DNA of 64,000 nucleotides from Candidatus Omnitrophota bacterium (GCA_013177805.1 JABLXU010000002.1:124001-188000); one strand, 5' to 3'; shown: positions 44,269-53,680, counted from the stretch's first letter. Numbers and translations are program-made. The notes: generated by a model from the letters alone, not told the origin.

Positions 44269-45590
44269 CCCAAGGGGATGCGGCTTTCCGTTTCATTCCC
44301 GTTGCCATCCTCGCGGGCCAGGCGGATACCTTCTTCCTCGTTCACGGTCCACAGGATGAGGCCCCCCACGATGAAAAACAAGGTTATGACGAATACCCCC
44401 ACCCGCTGGCTCTGGAACCAGAGTGTCATCCATCCAAACAAGAGCGGCCCTAAGAACGAGGTAGCCTTGCCGGAGAACGCGAAAAAGCCGAAGAATTCAT
44501 TTTCCTGGCTGGGCGGCACGAACCGCGCCATGAGGGACCGCGTGGCGGATTGATTGGGCCCGGAGAAAATCCCCGCCAGTATCCCCGCCATCCAAATCCA
44601 GGCTTTGCCGGACGCCAGGGCCGCGGTCAGGGTGGCCAGGCTCAATCCGATCAGGCTGATCGCGATAGTCTTCCGTCCGCCCAAGTAATCGTCCAGGTAC
44701 CCCATCAAAAACGCCCCGGCGCCCGCGGCGATGTTCAATCCGATCCCCAACTTGATCAATTCTTCATTCGTGAATCCAAACGTGCCCTGCGCGTAGATCC
44801 CGCTGAAGTAAAAGACCGTGATCAATCCGTCGTTGTAAACCATCTTGGCGATAAGCAGCCGGACGATCTGGCGGTACCGGCGGATTTTATAGAACGTCTC
44901 CACCAACTGGGCAAAACTCTCCCGGAGAATGGGCCCCGTGCGGGGTTGAACCCGGCTCCGGTCCTCCCGCACCCAGATCAGCGCCGGCAGGCAAAACACC
45001 GCGAACCACACGGCCACCAGGAGATTGGTCGCGCGGAGATTCTCATGGTTCTCCGTCGAAAAACCGAACCACGGCTGTTCCGGCTGCACCAGCGCGATGA
45101 GCGCCAATACCAGGGACAGCAGGCCGCCGATATAGCCCAACGCCCAGCCGAAGCCGCTGACCCGGCCGATGCGGTCCGGGCTGGCGATATCCGGAAGATA
45201 AGCATTGTAAAAAACACAGCCCATCTCGTACGCGATATTGGCGATGATAAACCAAATGAGCCCTTTCATGACATCGCCCGGCAGCACCCCATACAATTGA
45301 ACCGATCCCACAATGCACAGCAAAGTCATCCCGGTCAGAAAAACTTTGCGGTACCCTCCCCGGTCGGCCATCGCCCCCATGATGGGTGAAAGCAGGGCGA
45401 TCACCACCGCGCAGACCGTGATGCCCCGCGACCAGATCACCGAGCCTTGAATTTCATCCCCCGCCACCACCCGGGCGAAATAACTGGCAAAAATAAACGT
45501 CACCACCACCGTGGTGAATGGCGAATTGGCGAAATCGTATAAACACCAACTCCAAACGGCTTTGGGATCATTCTTCTGGATTCGGTTCAT
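44265..45590 (-). CDS. MFS transporter of the UMF1/Atg22-like family (441 aa)
   Basis: The start at 45590 (MNRIQKNDPKAVWSWCLYDFANSPFTTVV) is chosen because GAAAGAGAT precedes it; a longer frame adds a non-family leader. The WCLYDFANSPF motif and 12 hydrophobic segments are typical of UMF1 transporters, which resemble yeast vacuolar Atg22. Substrates of the bacterial members are unknown, possibly amino acids or nucleosides. It is translationally coupled to the membrane glycosyltransferase-like gene by a GTGA overlap. The 201-nt gap upstream is shared with the divergent histidine kinase gene. Confidence 0.85.
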   Translation of the reverse strand: MNRIQKNDPKAVWSWCLYDFANSPFTTVVVTFIFASYFARVVAGDEIQGSVIWSRGITVCAVVIALLSPIMGAMADRGGYRKVFLTGMTLLCIVGSVQLYGVLPGDVMKGLIWFIIANIAYEMGCVFYNAYLPDIASPDRIGRVSGFGWALGYIGGLLSLVLALIALVQPEQPWFGFSTENHENLRATNLLVAVWFAVFCLPALIWVREDRSRVQPRTGPILRESFAQLVETFYKIRRYRQIVRLLIAKMVYNDGLITVFYFSGIYAQGTFGFTNEELIKLGIGLNIAAGAGAFLMGYLDDYLGGRKTIAISLIGLSLATLTAALASGKAWIWMAGILAGIFSGPNQSATRSLMARFVPPSQENEFFGFFAFSGKATSFLGPLLFGWMTLWFQSQRVGVFVITLFFIVGGLILWTVNEEEGIRLAREDGNGNETESRIPLG

Positions 45591-45791
45591 GACATCTCTT
45601 TCGGCGTTGGCCAGAATGGCCGGACTGTACGGGTCAACGGGAACCAATTCAAAGAGGCACGCCTTCCGGCGGCGCGGCGCTGGTCCAGGCGGAGAAAGCC
45701 GGCGGTTCCGGATCCTCCGCAGGGTATCCTTCTCCGTGAAGTGGTTGAAATTTACTCTCCCTCTAGGAGAAAGTACAGGATCGGATTATAA

Positions 45792-47360
45792 ATGTACTCA
45801 GGGTTGAAAGAATCCATTCCGCCGGATTTCTGGCCGCGGTTTGCCATGAGCGCCTTGCCCCGATTGAGCCAACTGACGTTTTTCATGGGATACGCCTGCA
45901 CCGTCACATGCATGGGCGCGTTCATCGTGTGGTGCGATCAATGGTGGGACCGGTCGCTGGCGCATACCCTGGCGGACCTGTTGCCCTTGTTGATCGGACC
46001 GATTCTCTACACCGCCTTTTCGTATCCCCGCTGGTTTTATCTCTCCATCATCGCATATACCTTATTCGCAGTGGGGTGGGTGCTCTTTTTCATTGTCGAT
46101 TCATGGTACGAATCCATCCTCATCATGACCATCGTCACCACCACGCTTCTGATTCTGTGCGAATTGGTGCACAACGCGGTGTCACAGCAGCGGAGCATGG
46201 CGGAAGAATTGCAGCGTTTGAATGAAGAATTGGAATCCCGGGTGATGGTGCGAACGGCGGAACTCAAACAACTCAACCAGCGCTTGGAATCGGACATCGA
46301 ACTGCGCAAACAAACCGAAGACGCCCTCCAGAAAAGCGAAACCCATCTCCGCGCGGTCTTGAACGCCATTCCCGACGGCATCCTGCGCATCCGTCAGAAT
46401 GGAACCCATTTCGAATACACGCGGATTAAGGATTTCAGCGATTCCCTGTTCGACATGCCGCCCTTCAACCGTTCCATCCTGGACATCATGCCGGCTGACA
46501 TCACGCAGCTTCTGGAAAATCATATCCAGCACGTGCTAACCGGCAAGCAACCGAAATTAGTCGAATTTCAATTCCCCTGCCAGGATGCGGTCTTTCATTA
46601 TGAAATCCGCATCGTTCTCTTAAACGAACACGAAGTGCTTGCCATTTTCCGCGACATGACCGACCGGAAACGGCTGGAATGGGAAATCGCGCGGATCAGC
46701 CACCGGGAACAAAACCGCATCGGCCGCGACCTGCACGATGGGCTGGGCCAATTGCTCACCGGCATCTCCTGCCTGGTCCAAGGCTTAGCGAAAAAATTGC
46801 ATACTCACCTTCCCGCCTGTCTGCCGCATGTGGAAGAAATCGCCAATCTGGTCAAACAGGCCATTTCACAAACCCACGGCTTGTCCCAAGGCCTTATGCC
46901 AGTCAAACTGGAGGACAGTGGATTGGTGAACGCGCTGGCGGAACTGGCGGAACAAACCGGCCGGATTCACAACCTCCCTTGCCATTTCCTCTGCTGGTCC
47001 CAAGAAATTCCCAGCGACGACACCGTCTCCCTCAACCTGTTCCGCATCGCTCAGGAAGCCGTGAACAATGCCGTCAAATACAGCCGGGCGGACCGGATTT
47101 GGATCACGTTGCGAAACACTCCCGACAAATTGGTCCTCTCCATTAAAGACAACGGCATCGGTCTGCCTCGCAACCATGAACGTTCCGATGGGCTGGGCCT
47201 GCGCATCATGAACTACCGGGCGGGGATGATCGGCGCCAAATTGTGTATCCGCTCCACGCCACGAACCGGTACGGTGATCCTGTGTATCCTGAAACACCCC
47301 CGTCCGGATTCCAATCCGGCGCCAATCTCAATCCGATCGGAAAAAACCGCTGCCACATGA
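45792..47360 (+). CDS. NarL-type membrane sensor histidine kinase with PAS domain (522 aa)
   Basis: Four or five N-terminal membrane helices (residues about 25-140) lead into a coiled coil (AEELQRLNEELESRV...), a PAS domain (about 190-300) and the HisKA_3 dimerisation/H-box IGRDLHDGLGQLLTGI with phospho-His at about residue 315. The HATPase has the N-box AQEAVNNAVKYS and the G1 box IKDNGIGLP. NarL-type kinases normally phosphorylate a LuxR-family response regulator, but none is adjacent. The stop overlaps the next gene (ATGA), so it heads an operon with the nitrilase-family and YdcF-family genes. No ribosome-binding site is evident before the chosen ATG. Confidence 0.9.
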   Translation: MYSGLKESIPPDFWPRFAMSALPRLSQLTFFMGYACTVTCMGAFIVWCDQWWDRSLAHTLADLLPLLIGPILYTAFSYPRWFYLSIIAYTLFAVGWVLFFIVDSWYESILIMTIVTTTLLILCELVHNAVSQQRSMAEELQRLNEELESRVMVRTAELKQLNQRLESDIELRKQTEDALQKSETHLRAVLNAIPDGILRIRQNGTHFEYTRIKDFSDSLFDMPPFNRSILDIMPADITQLLENHIQHVLTGKQPKLVEFQFPCQDAVFHYEIRIVLLNEHEVLAIFRDMTDRKRLEWEIARISHREQNRIGRDLHDGLGQLLTGISCLVQGLAKKLHTHLPACLPHVEEIANLVKQAISQTHGLSQGLMPVKLEDSGLVNALAELAEQTGRIHNLPCHFLCWSQEIPSDDTVSLNLFRIAQEAVNNAVKYSRADRIWITLRNTPDKLVLSIKDNGIGLPRNHERSDGLGLRIMNYRAGMIGAKLCIRSTPRTGTVILCILKHPRPDSNPAPISIRSEKTAAT

Positions 47361-48316
47361 AACACGTGCGTGCCGCCTCCGTCCAATTCGAAGCCCGGCC
47401 CGGTGACAAGGCCGCCAATCTCGAAACCGTCCACCGTTTCACCCGCCGCGCCGCGGAACAAGGCGTCGAACTGATCGCCTTCCCGGAGTGTTGCCTCACC
47501 GGCTATTGGTTTCTCCGCCGCCTCGGCCGCGAAGAACTGTCCGCCCTGGCCGAACCGGTGCCGGAAGGGCCGTCCTCCCAGGCGTTGCGGGACTGGGCGG
47601 AACAATACGGGCTGCTGATCGGGGCGGGATTGATCGAACGGACCGCTGACGGGAAATTGTATAACACCTACGTGGCGGCCCTCCCCGATGGGACCTGCCA
47701 CCGCCACCGCAAATTGCATGCTTTCGTCAATCCCCATCTGGAATGCGGATCGGAATTCACGGTCTTCGACACGCCCTTGTCATGCCGGGTGGGAGTCCTC
47801 ATTTGTTATGACAACAATCTGGTGGAAAACGCGCGCGCCACGGCCCTCTTGGGAGCGGAGATCTTATTGGCGCCCCATCAGACCGGAGGGTGCCTCTCCC
47901 GCAGCCCCCACGCCATGGGACTCATCGACCGGGCTTTGTGGGACAACCGCGAAGCCAATCCCCAGGCCATCGAAGCCGAATTCCAAGGCCCCAAGGGACG
48001 CGGCTGGCTGATGCGCTGGCTGCCCGCCCGCGCCCATGACAACGGCCTGTTTGTGGTCTTCAGCAACGGGGTGGGCGTGGATGATGACGAAATCCGCACC
48101 GGCAACGCGATGATCCTGGATCCCTACGGGCGGATTCTGGCGGAAACCGGCAAGGCAGGCGAGGACATGGTGGTCGCCGATCTGGACCCCTCCCTCCTGG
48201 CGGATTGCACCGGCCGGCGGTGGCTCCAAGCCCGCCGTCCCGAATTGTACGGCTTGTTGACCCACCCCCTGGGCATTGAACGTTCCATCCGCGAGGTCCG
48301 GCTGGGAGAGAAATGA
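47357..48316 (+). CDS. Carbon-nitrogen hydrolase (nitrilase superfamily), 319 aa
   Basis: Catalytic triad visible: Glu44 in AFPECCLTGY, Lys119 in HRHRKLHAF and Cys150 in VLICYDNNL. The layout is that of the nitrilase/amidase superfamily, alpha-beta-beta-alpha sandwich, which cleaves non-peptide C-N bonds. The start at 47357 overlaps the kinase stop by ATGA, and its own stop overlaps the next gene's start in the same way. A longer frame from 47243 lies inside the kinase and is not used. The substrate is unknown; the chained overlaps suggest it belongs to one signalling or envelope pathway with the kinase. Confidence 0.9.
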   Translation: MKHVRAASVQFEARPGDKAANLETVHRFTRRAAEQGVELIAFPECCLTGYWFLRRLGREELSALAEPVPEGPSSQALRDWAEQYGLLIGAGLIERTADGKLYNTYVAALPDGTCHRHRKLHAFVNPHLECGSEFTVFDTPLSCRVGVLICYDNNLVENARATALLGAEILLAPHQTGGCLSRSPHAMGLIDRALWDNREANPQAIEAEFQGPKGRGWLMRWLPARAHDNGLFVVFSNGVGVDDDEIRTGNAMILDPYGRILAETGKAGEDMVVADLDPSLLADCTGRRWLQARRPELYGLLTHPLGIERSIREVRLGEK

Positions 48317-49053
48317 ATCCGGTGGATCGCGCGGCCTCTCCAACCACCCGTCCGGACGCTTCCCCTCCGGGAACGACGGATTCACCACCCCAGCGCCACC
48401 GCAGTCAAACGCTCCGGCGCGGAACGATCCGTTTCCAAAAGTTTCTGCTGGTTCTGGGCCTGCCGGCCGTGGTCTTGATCCTCCTCCCGTGGGATGGAAT
48501 CATCCGTCTGATCCTTGTATATGAAACCCCCTTGAAACCGGCCGACGTGGTGCTGGTCGGCGGCCTGGGCGGAGAGTTAGAACGGGCGGCCGAGCTGGTG
48601 CGGGAAGGCTATGTGGACCGGATCCTCATCACCGAGGGCATCCCCGAACCTTATCACCACACTGATTCCCCGGCCTCGTTGCATCATTTGATCAAACAGG
48701 ATCTCATGAAGGCGGGAGTTCCTGAATCCTTGATTTTCAGCCTTCCCCATGAGCCTCGGAGCATGGCAGACCGCCAGCGGATGCTGCGCGAGTGGATCCG
48801 CCGTCACCGGTGCCGCTCGTACCTCCAATTTTCCGGTTATTACGCGTCCCGGATGAAAAAAATGCTGCACGACGATACGTTCCCGGAAGGCCAAGTGGAA
48901 TTGATCTTGTATGTCTCCGGGGGAAAGGTAGTCTGGCGGAAGCATTGGCTCGGCATCCAAAATACCCTCATCCGCATGGCCTATTGGTATTGGGTATGCC
49001 GCCCCGAGTTCCGATCCTCCACGTCCCCGGAAGCCTACCACCCCGCCGGTTGA
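48313..49053 (+). CDS. YdcF/DUF218 family membrane-anchored protein (246 aa)
   Basis: After an N-terminal Ser/Thr/Pro-rich stretch of about 40 residues comes one hydrophobic helix (FLLVLGLPAVVLILLP). The DUF218 fold follows (PADVVLVGGLGGELERAAELVREGYVDRILITEG, SRMKKMLHDD). Family members in E. coli (YdcF, SanA/ElyC-type) affect envelope integrity; YdcF binds S-adenosyl-methionine. The ATGA overlap with the nitrilase-family gene makes it the third gene of the kinase operon. The order in the chain points to envelope function. Confidence 0.8.
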   Translation: MNPVDRAASPTTRPDASPPGTTDSPPQRHRSQTLRRGTIRFQKFLLVLGLPAVVLILLPWDGIIRLILVYETPLKPADVVLVGGLGGELERAAELVREGYVDRILITEGIPEPYHHTDSPASLHHLIKQDLMKAGVPESLIFSLPHEPRSMADRQRMLREWIRRHRCRSYLQFSGYYASRMKKMLHDDTFPEGQVELILYVSGGKVVWRKHWLGIQNTLIRMAYWYWVCRPEFRSSTSPEAYHPAG

Positions 49054-49125
49054 AAATTCCTCTTTTCCCGGGTCAATCCCACTTTATGCGCTTTGCACTC
49101 CGCGCGCGGAAGAGTAATGTATTAT

Positions 49126-49189
49126 TGGTCATCCCAGAGGCATGATAAGCCTGTCTCGGCCTGTGGATTGCCGTTCCGCGGGATGACCA
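49126..49189. repeat. Inverted repeat upstream of the transposase-like gene
   Basis: A perfect 10-bp inverted repeat, TGGTCATCCC (49126-49135) and GGGATGACCA (49180-49189), separated by 44 nt and lying 15 nt before the transposase-like start codon. It could be a REP-like element or an operator. No matching copy was found after the gene, so it is not proven to be an IS end. Confidence 0.55.
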
Positions 49190-49204
49190 GTTCGGGAGGA
49201 CACG

Positions 49205-50305
49205 GTGATGGAACCATTTTTCGAGGGAGTATTCCGGGATCGCCGTTTGGAAAAACGCGCGAACCAAATCCTAGAACGAATCATCCAAACCCGATCAGCG
49301 GTTGCGAACCGGTATTGCCAAAACAGTACGGAAGAAATGGGCAACCGGCGCTTCATGGCGAATCCCCGGATCGATAACGCCCAGATAAAACAAGCGGTTT
49401 ACCTCGCCTGCCGCGCCCAGGCCGAAGGGAAAGCGGTATTGGCCATTCCCGGGACTCTGGAGATCAATTATCAAAACCACATCGGACGGTTGAATAAAGA
49501 GGATCCGGATTTGGGGCTCTTATCCAACCACCGCGATATCGGTTTTTTCTTGCACGCCGTGCTGGTGGTAGATGCGGCAAGCGGTTCCCCCTTGGGGATT
49601 TCGTGGATCCATGAGTGGAACCGGGAGTGGCCCGACGGGCCGCCCAGCAAGCCGAAACTCCAAGCCATTGAAACGCAAGAGGCGCAACGGTGTTTCACCG
49701 GCATGGAAGAAACAAAGCGTCAACTGCCCGGCGCGCCGCACATTATCTTCATCGGGGAGCGGGAGAGCCTCCACCCGGAAGAGTTTGCGGCGATTCCGGA
49801 CTCCCGCTGCGATGTGTTCGTGAGGTGGACGCGCGATCAACGGCTCCACAACCGAAAAGAAACCCTGTTCGAGCACTTGGCGGCTTTGCCGCCGGAAGGG
49901 GAAATGGTTCTGCCTCTTAAAGAAAGCACGACGCAAGCAGAACGGCCGGCCGTGTTGGAAATCCGCTATACCCGCGTCCCGGTAATGTGCTCCGCGAAGG
50001 GGATGAGAGAAGCCGCGCCTCCTTGGGTGGATCTCTCCGTTTTGGAATTCCGCGAAAAAGCGGAGAACGCCCCGGGCGGGGGCGAACCGGTTCACTGGCG
50101 CCTGGCGGCCACCCGGCCCATCCAAAGCCTGGAAGACGCGCGGCAATGCGCGGAATGGTATTCCCGCCGGGGATTGATCCAGGAATTGTTCCGGCTGTTG
50201 AAAGCCGGGGGTCTCGACATCGAGGCCGCGCAATACGAACGCGGGTACGCCTTAAAGCGTTTGGCGATTTTCGCCCTGCAAGCGGCCGTGCGGATCATGC
50301 AATAA
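49205..50305 (+). CDS. Tn5-family transposase-like protein with all three catalytic acids replaced (366 aa)
   Basis: The layout and spacing match IS4/Tn5 transposases: DNA-binding N-terminus (FRDRRLEKRANQILERI), the core LAIPGTLEINY aligned with Tn5 D97 region, IIFIGERES aligned with the D188 region, and the YREK region YSRRGLIQELFRLLKAG. At the catalytic positions the residues are Gly83 (Tn5 D97), Glu185 (D188) and Gln326 (E326), while the Tyr, Arg and Lys of YREK are kept. The 366-codon frame is intact and preceded by a GGGAGGACAC site. It is therefore not decaying like a typical dead insertion sequence and may be a domesticated DNA-binding protein. No IS ends or target-site duplication were found. 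Read by eye only; a database comparison would firm up the alignment. Confidence 0.75.
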   Translation: MMEPFFEGVFRDRRLEKRANQILERIIQTRSAVANRYCQNSTEEMGNRRFMANPRIDNAQIKQAVYLACRAQAEGKAVLAIPGTLEINYQNHIGRLNKEDPDLGLLSNHRDIGFFLHAVLVVDAASGSPLGISWIHEWNREWPDGPPSKPKLQAIETQEAQRCFTGMEETKRQLPGAPHIIFIGERESLHPEEFAAIPDSRCDVFVRWTRDQRLHNRKETLFEHLAALPPEGEMVLPLKESTTQAERPAVLEIRYTRVPVMCSAKGMREAAPPWVDLSVLEFREKAENAPGGGEPVHWRLAATRPIQSLEDARQCAEWYSRRGLIQELFRLLKAGGLDIEAAQYERGYALKRLAIFALQAAVRIMQ

Positions 50306-50350
50306 TCCCCGGCCCGCCCCGGACATTTCGTTGATTCAAGACTGAAGATA

Positions 50351-51643
50351 TCACAATAGGCTCCGCGAGAAGAGCGGCGCGGCCTTCTCCGGCCGGTTGA
50401 GCCACAGAAACGCCCCCGTCAATAGCACCCCATACAACTTAATGGCCATCCCCAAGGTCATCCAGCCGTGCTGAAAAAGGGGATTGTTGTGATGAAAGGG
50501 AATCGCCAGCAACGCGAGGCCCAGCGCCAGTCCCCAAATGCCGCGCGTTTTCCCGTCCAGGGCCAACCGCAGGGCCGCGGCGATGGCCAAGACTGCCTGC
50601 ACCAAGTAATGATCCCAAAACAAACTGGGAAGCAACAACATGCCCAGCGTCCATAGTCCATACTCCTCCACCGCCGTGCTTTCCGGATCGCGCCGGGTGA
50701 TCCAAAGCAACCACCCGAGAACGGACAACGCCGTCACATACGACAGCAGCCTCGCCAATGCGGGAAAATCGGCGATCCCCTGGTAGATGTCCCGGGCCGC
50801 TTCGTTGCGGGTCAACAGCCGGTACCAGAGAGCCGATGGGGCCTGATTGAAGGGATCAATGTCATAATGTTGCGAAACAGCGTTGTATTTATGTTCCAAA
50901 TCACTCCAGGTGGAGGATCCATACCGCATGTCATGAACCATGTCCAGAAAGGAAACGTGGACCTCTTTTCCCAACCAAAGCAGAGAAAGGCAGCCGGACA
51001 AAAACAACACGGCCAAGCCGGTCCTGACGCCCGCCCACCGTTTTTTCCAGGCCAGGTAGAGTAACAAAAACCCCGGAGTGATCTTCACCGCCGCGCCCAG
51101 CCCCAGCAAGATCCCGGCCGCCTTGTCCCGTTTATTTTGCAACAAATACCAGCCACCGGTCAGCACTCCCAGCATGAAGGTATTCATCTGCCCGGCCGAG
51201 TACGTCTTGAAAAGCGGATAAAAACACCCCGACAACGCCAGCAACACGCCCCACCAAAACCCCGGGCGCTCGGCCTCCCGGTCCAGAATCCGCACCAGCA
51301 GCGCCAGGGACCCCAGATACGCCGCGTGGCTCAGGAGAGTGAAGATCATCCAGGCGGTCTCATAACTGACCCGGCTGAGAGGAATCAGCACCAAGGCAAA
51401 AAAAGGAGGATAAACAAAGGGATTCAATCCCGTGGGAATCCGCAAATAGTGATGCGTCTTGTAAACAATGGGAAAGTCGAAAAAATCCCCTCCCCGGTCC
51501 GCCAGATATCCCGCGATGTACAGATGGGCGAAATCGTTGCGGGTGGCGTACAAATAGCCGGTGTTGATCGAGGATTGGACATAATACACCAGCCCGATCA
51601 CGCCCAGCAACACCCCGGCGGTTTTTTCCACTGTCCGGTCCAT
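50351..51643 (-). CDS. GT87/DUF2029-type membrane mannosyltransferase (430 aa)
   Basis: About ten membrane helices. It has the DUF2029 features NDFAHLYIAGYL after the first helix, PFVYPPFFALVLIPLS, and YSAGQMNTFMLG, the GQ.N motif that is frequent in this family of polyprenyl-phosphate-dependent mannosyltransferases. It probably adds sugars to envelope glycolipids or glycoproteins. No operon partner is adjacent; it is convergent with the transposase-like gene (45 nt). Confidence 0.82.
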   Translation of the reverse strand: MDRTVEKTAGVLLGVIGLVYYVQSSINTGYLYATRNDFAHLYIAGYLADRGGDFFDFPIVYKTHHYLRIPTGLNPFVYPPFFALVLIPLSRVSYETAWMIFTLLSHAAYLGSLALLVRILDREAERPGFWWGVLLALSGCFYPLFKTYSAGQMNTFMLGVLTGGWYLLQNKRDKAAGILLGLGAAVKITPGFLLLYLAWKKRWAGVRTGLAVLFLSGCLSLLWLGKEVHVSFLDMVHDMRYGSSTWSDLEHKYNAVSQHYDIDPFNQAPSALWYRLLTRNEAARDIYQGIADFPALARLLSYVTALSVLGWLLWITRRDPESTAVEEYGLWTLGMLLLPSLFWDHYLVQAVLAIAAALRLALDGKTRGIWGLALGLALLAIPFHHNNPLFQHGWMTLGMAIKLYGVLLTGAFLWLNRPEKAAPLFSRSLL

Positions 51644-51815
51644 AAGCCTACTGATCGACCATATCCGAATGACAATATAGGCAGGCTCGATTTACTATAG
51701 TGTACTCCCAGGCCGGCGCAACGTCCCTGCCCCGTCCGCCCGGATGGAACCCATGTTTACAACCGCCACTCCTGCCGATACCATAAACTGGCATCGGAAC
51801 CATTCGGGCAAAATT

Positions 51816-52502
51816 ATGGACCATCTCGAAAAACAAATTCTCGACATGCTGCAACATCAAATCGTTGCCCGGGGAATCGACAATCCCAAAATCCTCGAGG
51901 CGATGCAACGGGCGCCCCGGCATTTGTTCGTCCCCCCCGGCATGCTGGACGACGCGTACCAGGATCATCCCATCGCTCTGCCGGAGGACCGGACCACCAT
52001 CTCCCAACCCTACATGGTAGCCTACATGACCGACGCTTTGGATTGCCAACCTGCCGACCGGGTTTTGGAAATCGGCACCGGCTCCGGATACCAAGCCGCC
52101 GTCCTGGCTCATTTATGCCAAGCCGTCTACACGGTCGAACGGTACGGCTCCTTGAGTGAGAACGCGCAACGCACGATCCAGTCGCTCGGCTTGACCAACG
52201 TCTTCTTCCGGACCGGCGACGGGTGTTTCGGCTGGCCGGAACAGGCCCCCTTTGACAAAATTGTCGTCACGGCGGCCGTGCGGCGCATCCCCCGGCCTTT
52301 GCTCGATCAATTGGCCGATCCGGGCATCCTGCTGATTCCCGTGGGCGATTCGCAAATCCAAACCCTGGTGCGCATCCAACGGGAGGGAAATTCGTTTCGC
52401 TCCACCCGGTTGATTCCCTGTGTCTTCGTGCCGATGATCTCCAATGATCAGGACCTGACCCAGGCCGACTTGGTGGATTCCGTCGAACTTTCATCGCTAT
52501 GA
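51816..52502 (+). CDS. pcm: Protein-L-isoaspartate O-methyltransferase (228 aa)
   Basis: The start at 51816 (MDHLEKQILDMLQ) aligns with the start of known PCMT proteins; an in-frame ATG at 51744 would add 24 residues. The PCMT motifs are RAPRHLFVPPG, TTISQPYMVAYM and VLEIGTGSGYQAAVLAHL (SAM-binding), followed by FDKIVVTAAVRRIP. The usual Gly-Gln-Gly before TISQ is replaced here by DRT. The enzyme uses SAM to methylate damaged isoaspartyl residues and start protein repair. It overlaps the next gene by ATGA, so it is cotranscribed with the methyltransferase and DUF92 fusion genes. Confidence 0.9.
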   Translation: MDHLEKQILDMLQHQIVARGIDNPKILEAMQRAPRHLFVPPGMLDDAYQDHPIALPEDRTTISQPYMVAYMTDALDCQPADRVLEIGTGSGYQAAVLAHLCQAVYTVERYGSLSENAQRTIQSLGLTNVFFRTGDGCFGWPEQAPFDKIVVTAAVRRIPRPLLDQLADPGILLIPVGDSQIQTLVRIQREGNSFRSTRLIPCVFVPMISNDQDLTQADLVDSVELSSL

Positions 52503-53680
52503 ACCCGTTGCCGCCTTCCCAAGAAAGCCTTCTGCGCTCGCTCCTGCGCAACGCATTGGCGGATCCCGCCGCCAAGCGGCGCGTCACCATCCTGGACGCG
52601 CTTCAGGAAACCGTTCTCTTGAGCGCCGGATGGGATGAGGATACCTCCCGGATCCTTCTCGACTATGCCGGCAACCGGCCATCCCATCCAGCACCGCCCG
52701 AACAGGCCGTGGAAGAGCTGCTGCGCGCCTTCCGCGAACATGACGGCATCGCGCTGATCGGCGGCGTCGGCCAAACCACCCGCGTGGCCCTCCGAGGCGC
52801 GTCGATTATCCGGGAAACTCTGGATCGAATCCCGGATTCACCGGTTTTGAAAACCCCCCTCTGGGCCGTGGGCAAAGCCACCCACCTGGATCCCTGCCAG
52901 GCCGCCCCTTTGCTTCAAAGCATCGGACTGATGACCCCCGAGGGGGAGATCAAAGCCCCCATGCGGAAAAAATTCAAACAAATCAATCATTTCCTTGAAC
53001 TGGTGGCGCCCCTCTTGCGGCGTGAGACCGGCTCTGCCCCCCTGACACTGGCCGATTGCGGATGCGGCAAGACCTATCTCGGATTCGTTTTGTTCTGGTA
53101 TGTGCGGCGCGTGTTGAACCGCCCCGCCCGGTTTTATGGAATCGATCGATCCGAACCATTGATCCGGGATTGCGAGCAGCGCGCCGCGGCGCTGGGTCTG
53201 AAGGATATCGAATTCCAATGCGCCCCCATCTTGCGGGCGGACATCCCCCGCCGGATTCACTTGCTCATCAGCCTCCACGCGTGCGATACGGCCACCGACG
53301 AAGCCCTTGCCCTCGCGGTGGCGCGCGAGGCGGAACATCTGGCCGCCGCGCCCTGCTGCCAGCACGAACTGGCCCGTCAAATCCACGGGGTGCCCCATTA
53401 TCCCATCGGCCGGCACGGATTGTTCAAACACCGCTTCGCCGATCTGCTGACCGACATGGCCCGCGCGCTGTTTCTGGAATCCCACGGGTACACGGTGACC
53501 GCCGGCGAATTCGTGTCGGCCGACGACACCCCCAAGAATTTGTTGCTCCGCGCCCGCCGGGGAAATTCACTCGCCGCCCAGCGCCGGGAGGAATACGAAA
53601 CCTTCAAGCGGTATTATCATATTGACCCGTCGCTCGACCACTTTCTTCTGGAACTGGAGGCCGGCCGGAACCATCCATGA
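52499..53680 (+). CDS. SAM-dependent methyltransferase, METTL25/methyltransf_32-like (393 aa)
   Basis: The C-terminal half contains a Rossmann methyltransferase: LADCGCGKTYLGFVLFW (motif I), FYGIDRSE, LLISLHACDTATDEALA (motif IV region), and LAAAPCCQHEL. SLHACD...AAPCCQ is characteristic of the METTL25/TRM13-related group, some members of which methylate RNA. The first 150 residues are unassigned, though VGQTTRVALRGASIIRET may be a small domain. The substrate is not known. ATGA overlaps on both sides tie it to pcm and the DUF92 fusion. Confidence 0.78.
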   Translation: MNPLPPSQESLLRSLLRNALADPAAKRRVTILDALQETVLLSAGWDEDTSRILLDYAGNRPSHPAPPEQAVEELLRAFREHDGIALIGGVGQTTRVALRGASIIRETLDRIPDSPVLKTPLWAVGKATHLDPCQAAPLLQSIGLMTPEGEIKAPMRKKFKQINHFLELVAPLLRRETGSAPLTLADCGCGKTYLGFVLFWYVRRVLNRPARFYGIDRSEPLIRDCEQRAAALGLKDIEFQCAPILRADIPRRIHLLISLHACDTATDEALALAVAREAEHLAAAPCCQHELARQIHGVPHYPIGRHGLFKHRFADLLTDMARALFLESHGYTVTAGEFVSADDTPKNLLLRARRGNSLAAQRREEYETFKRYYHIDPSLDHFLLELEAGRNHP

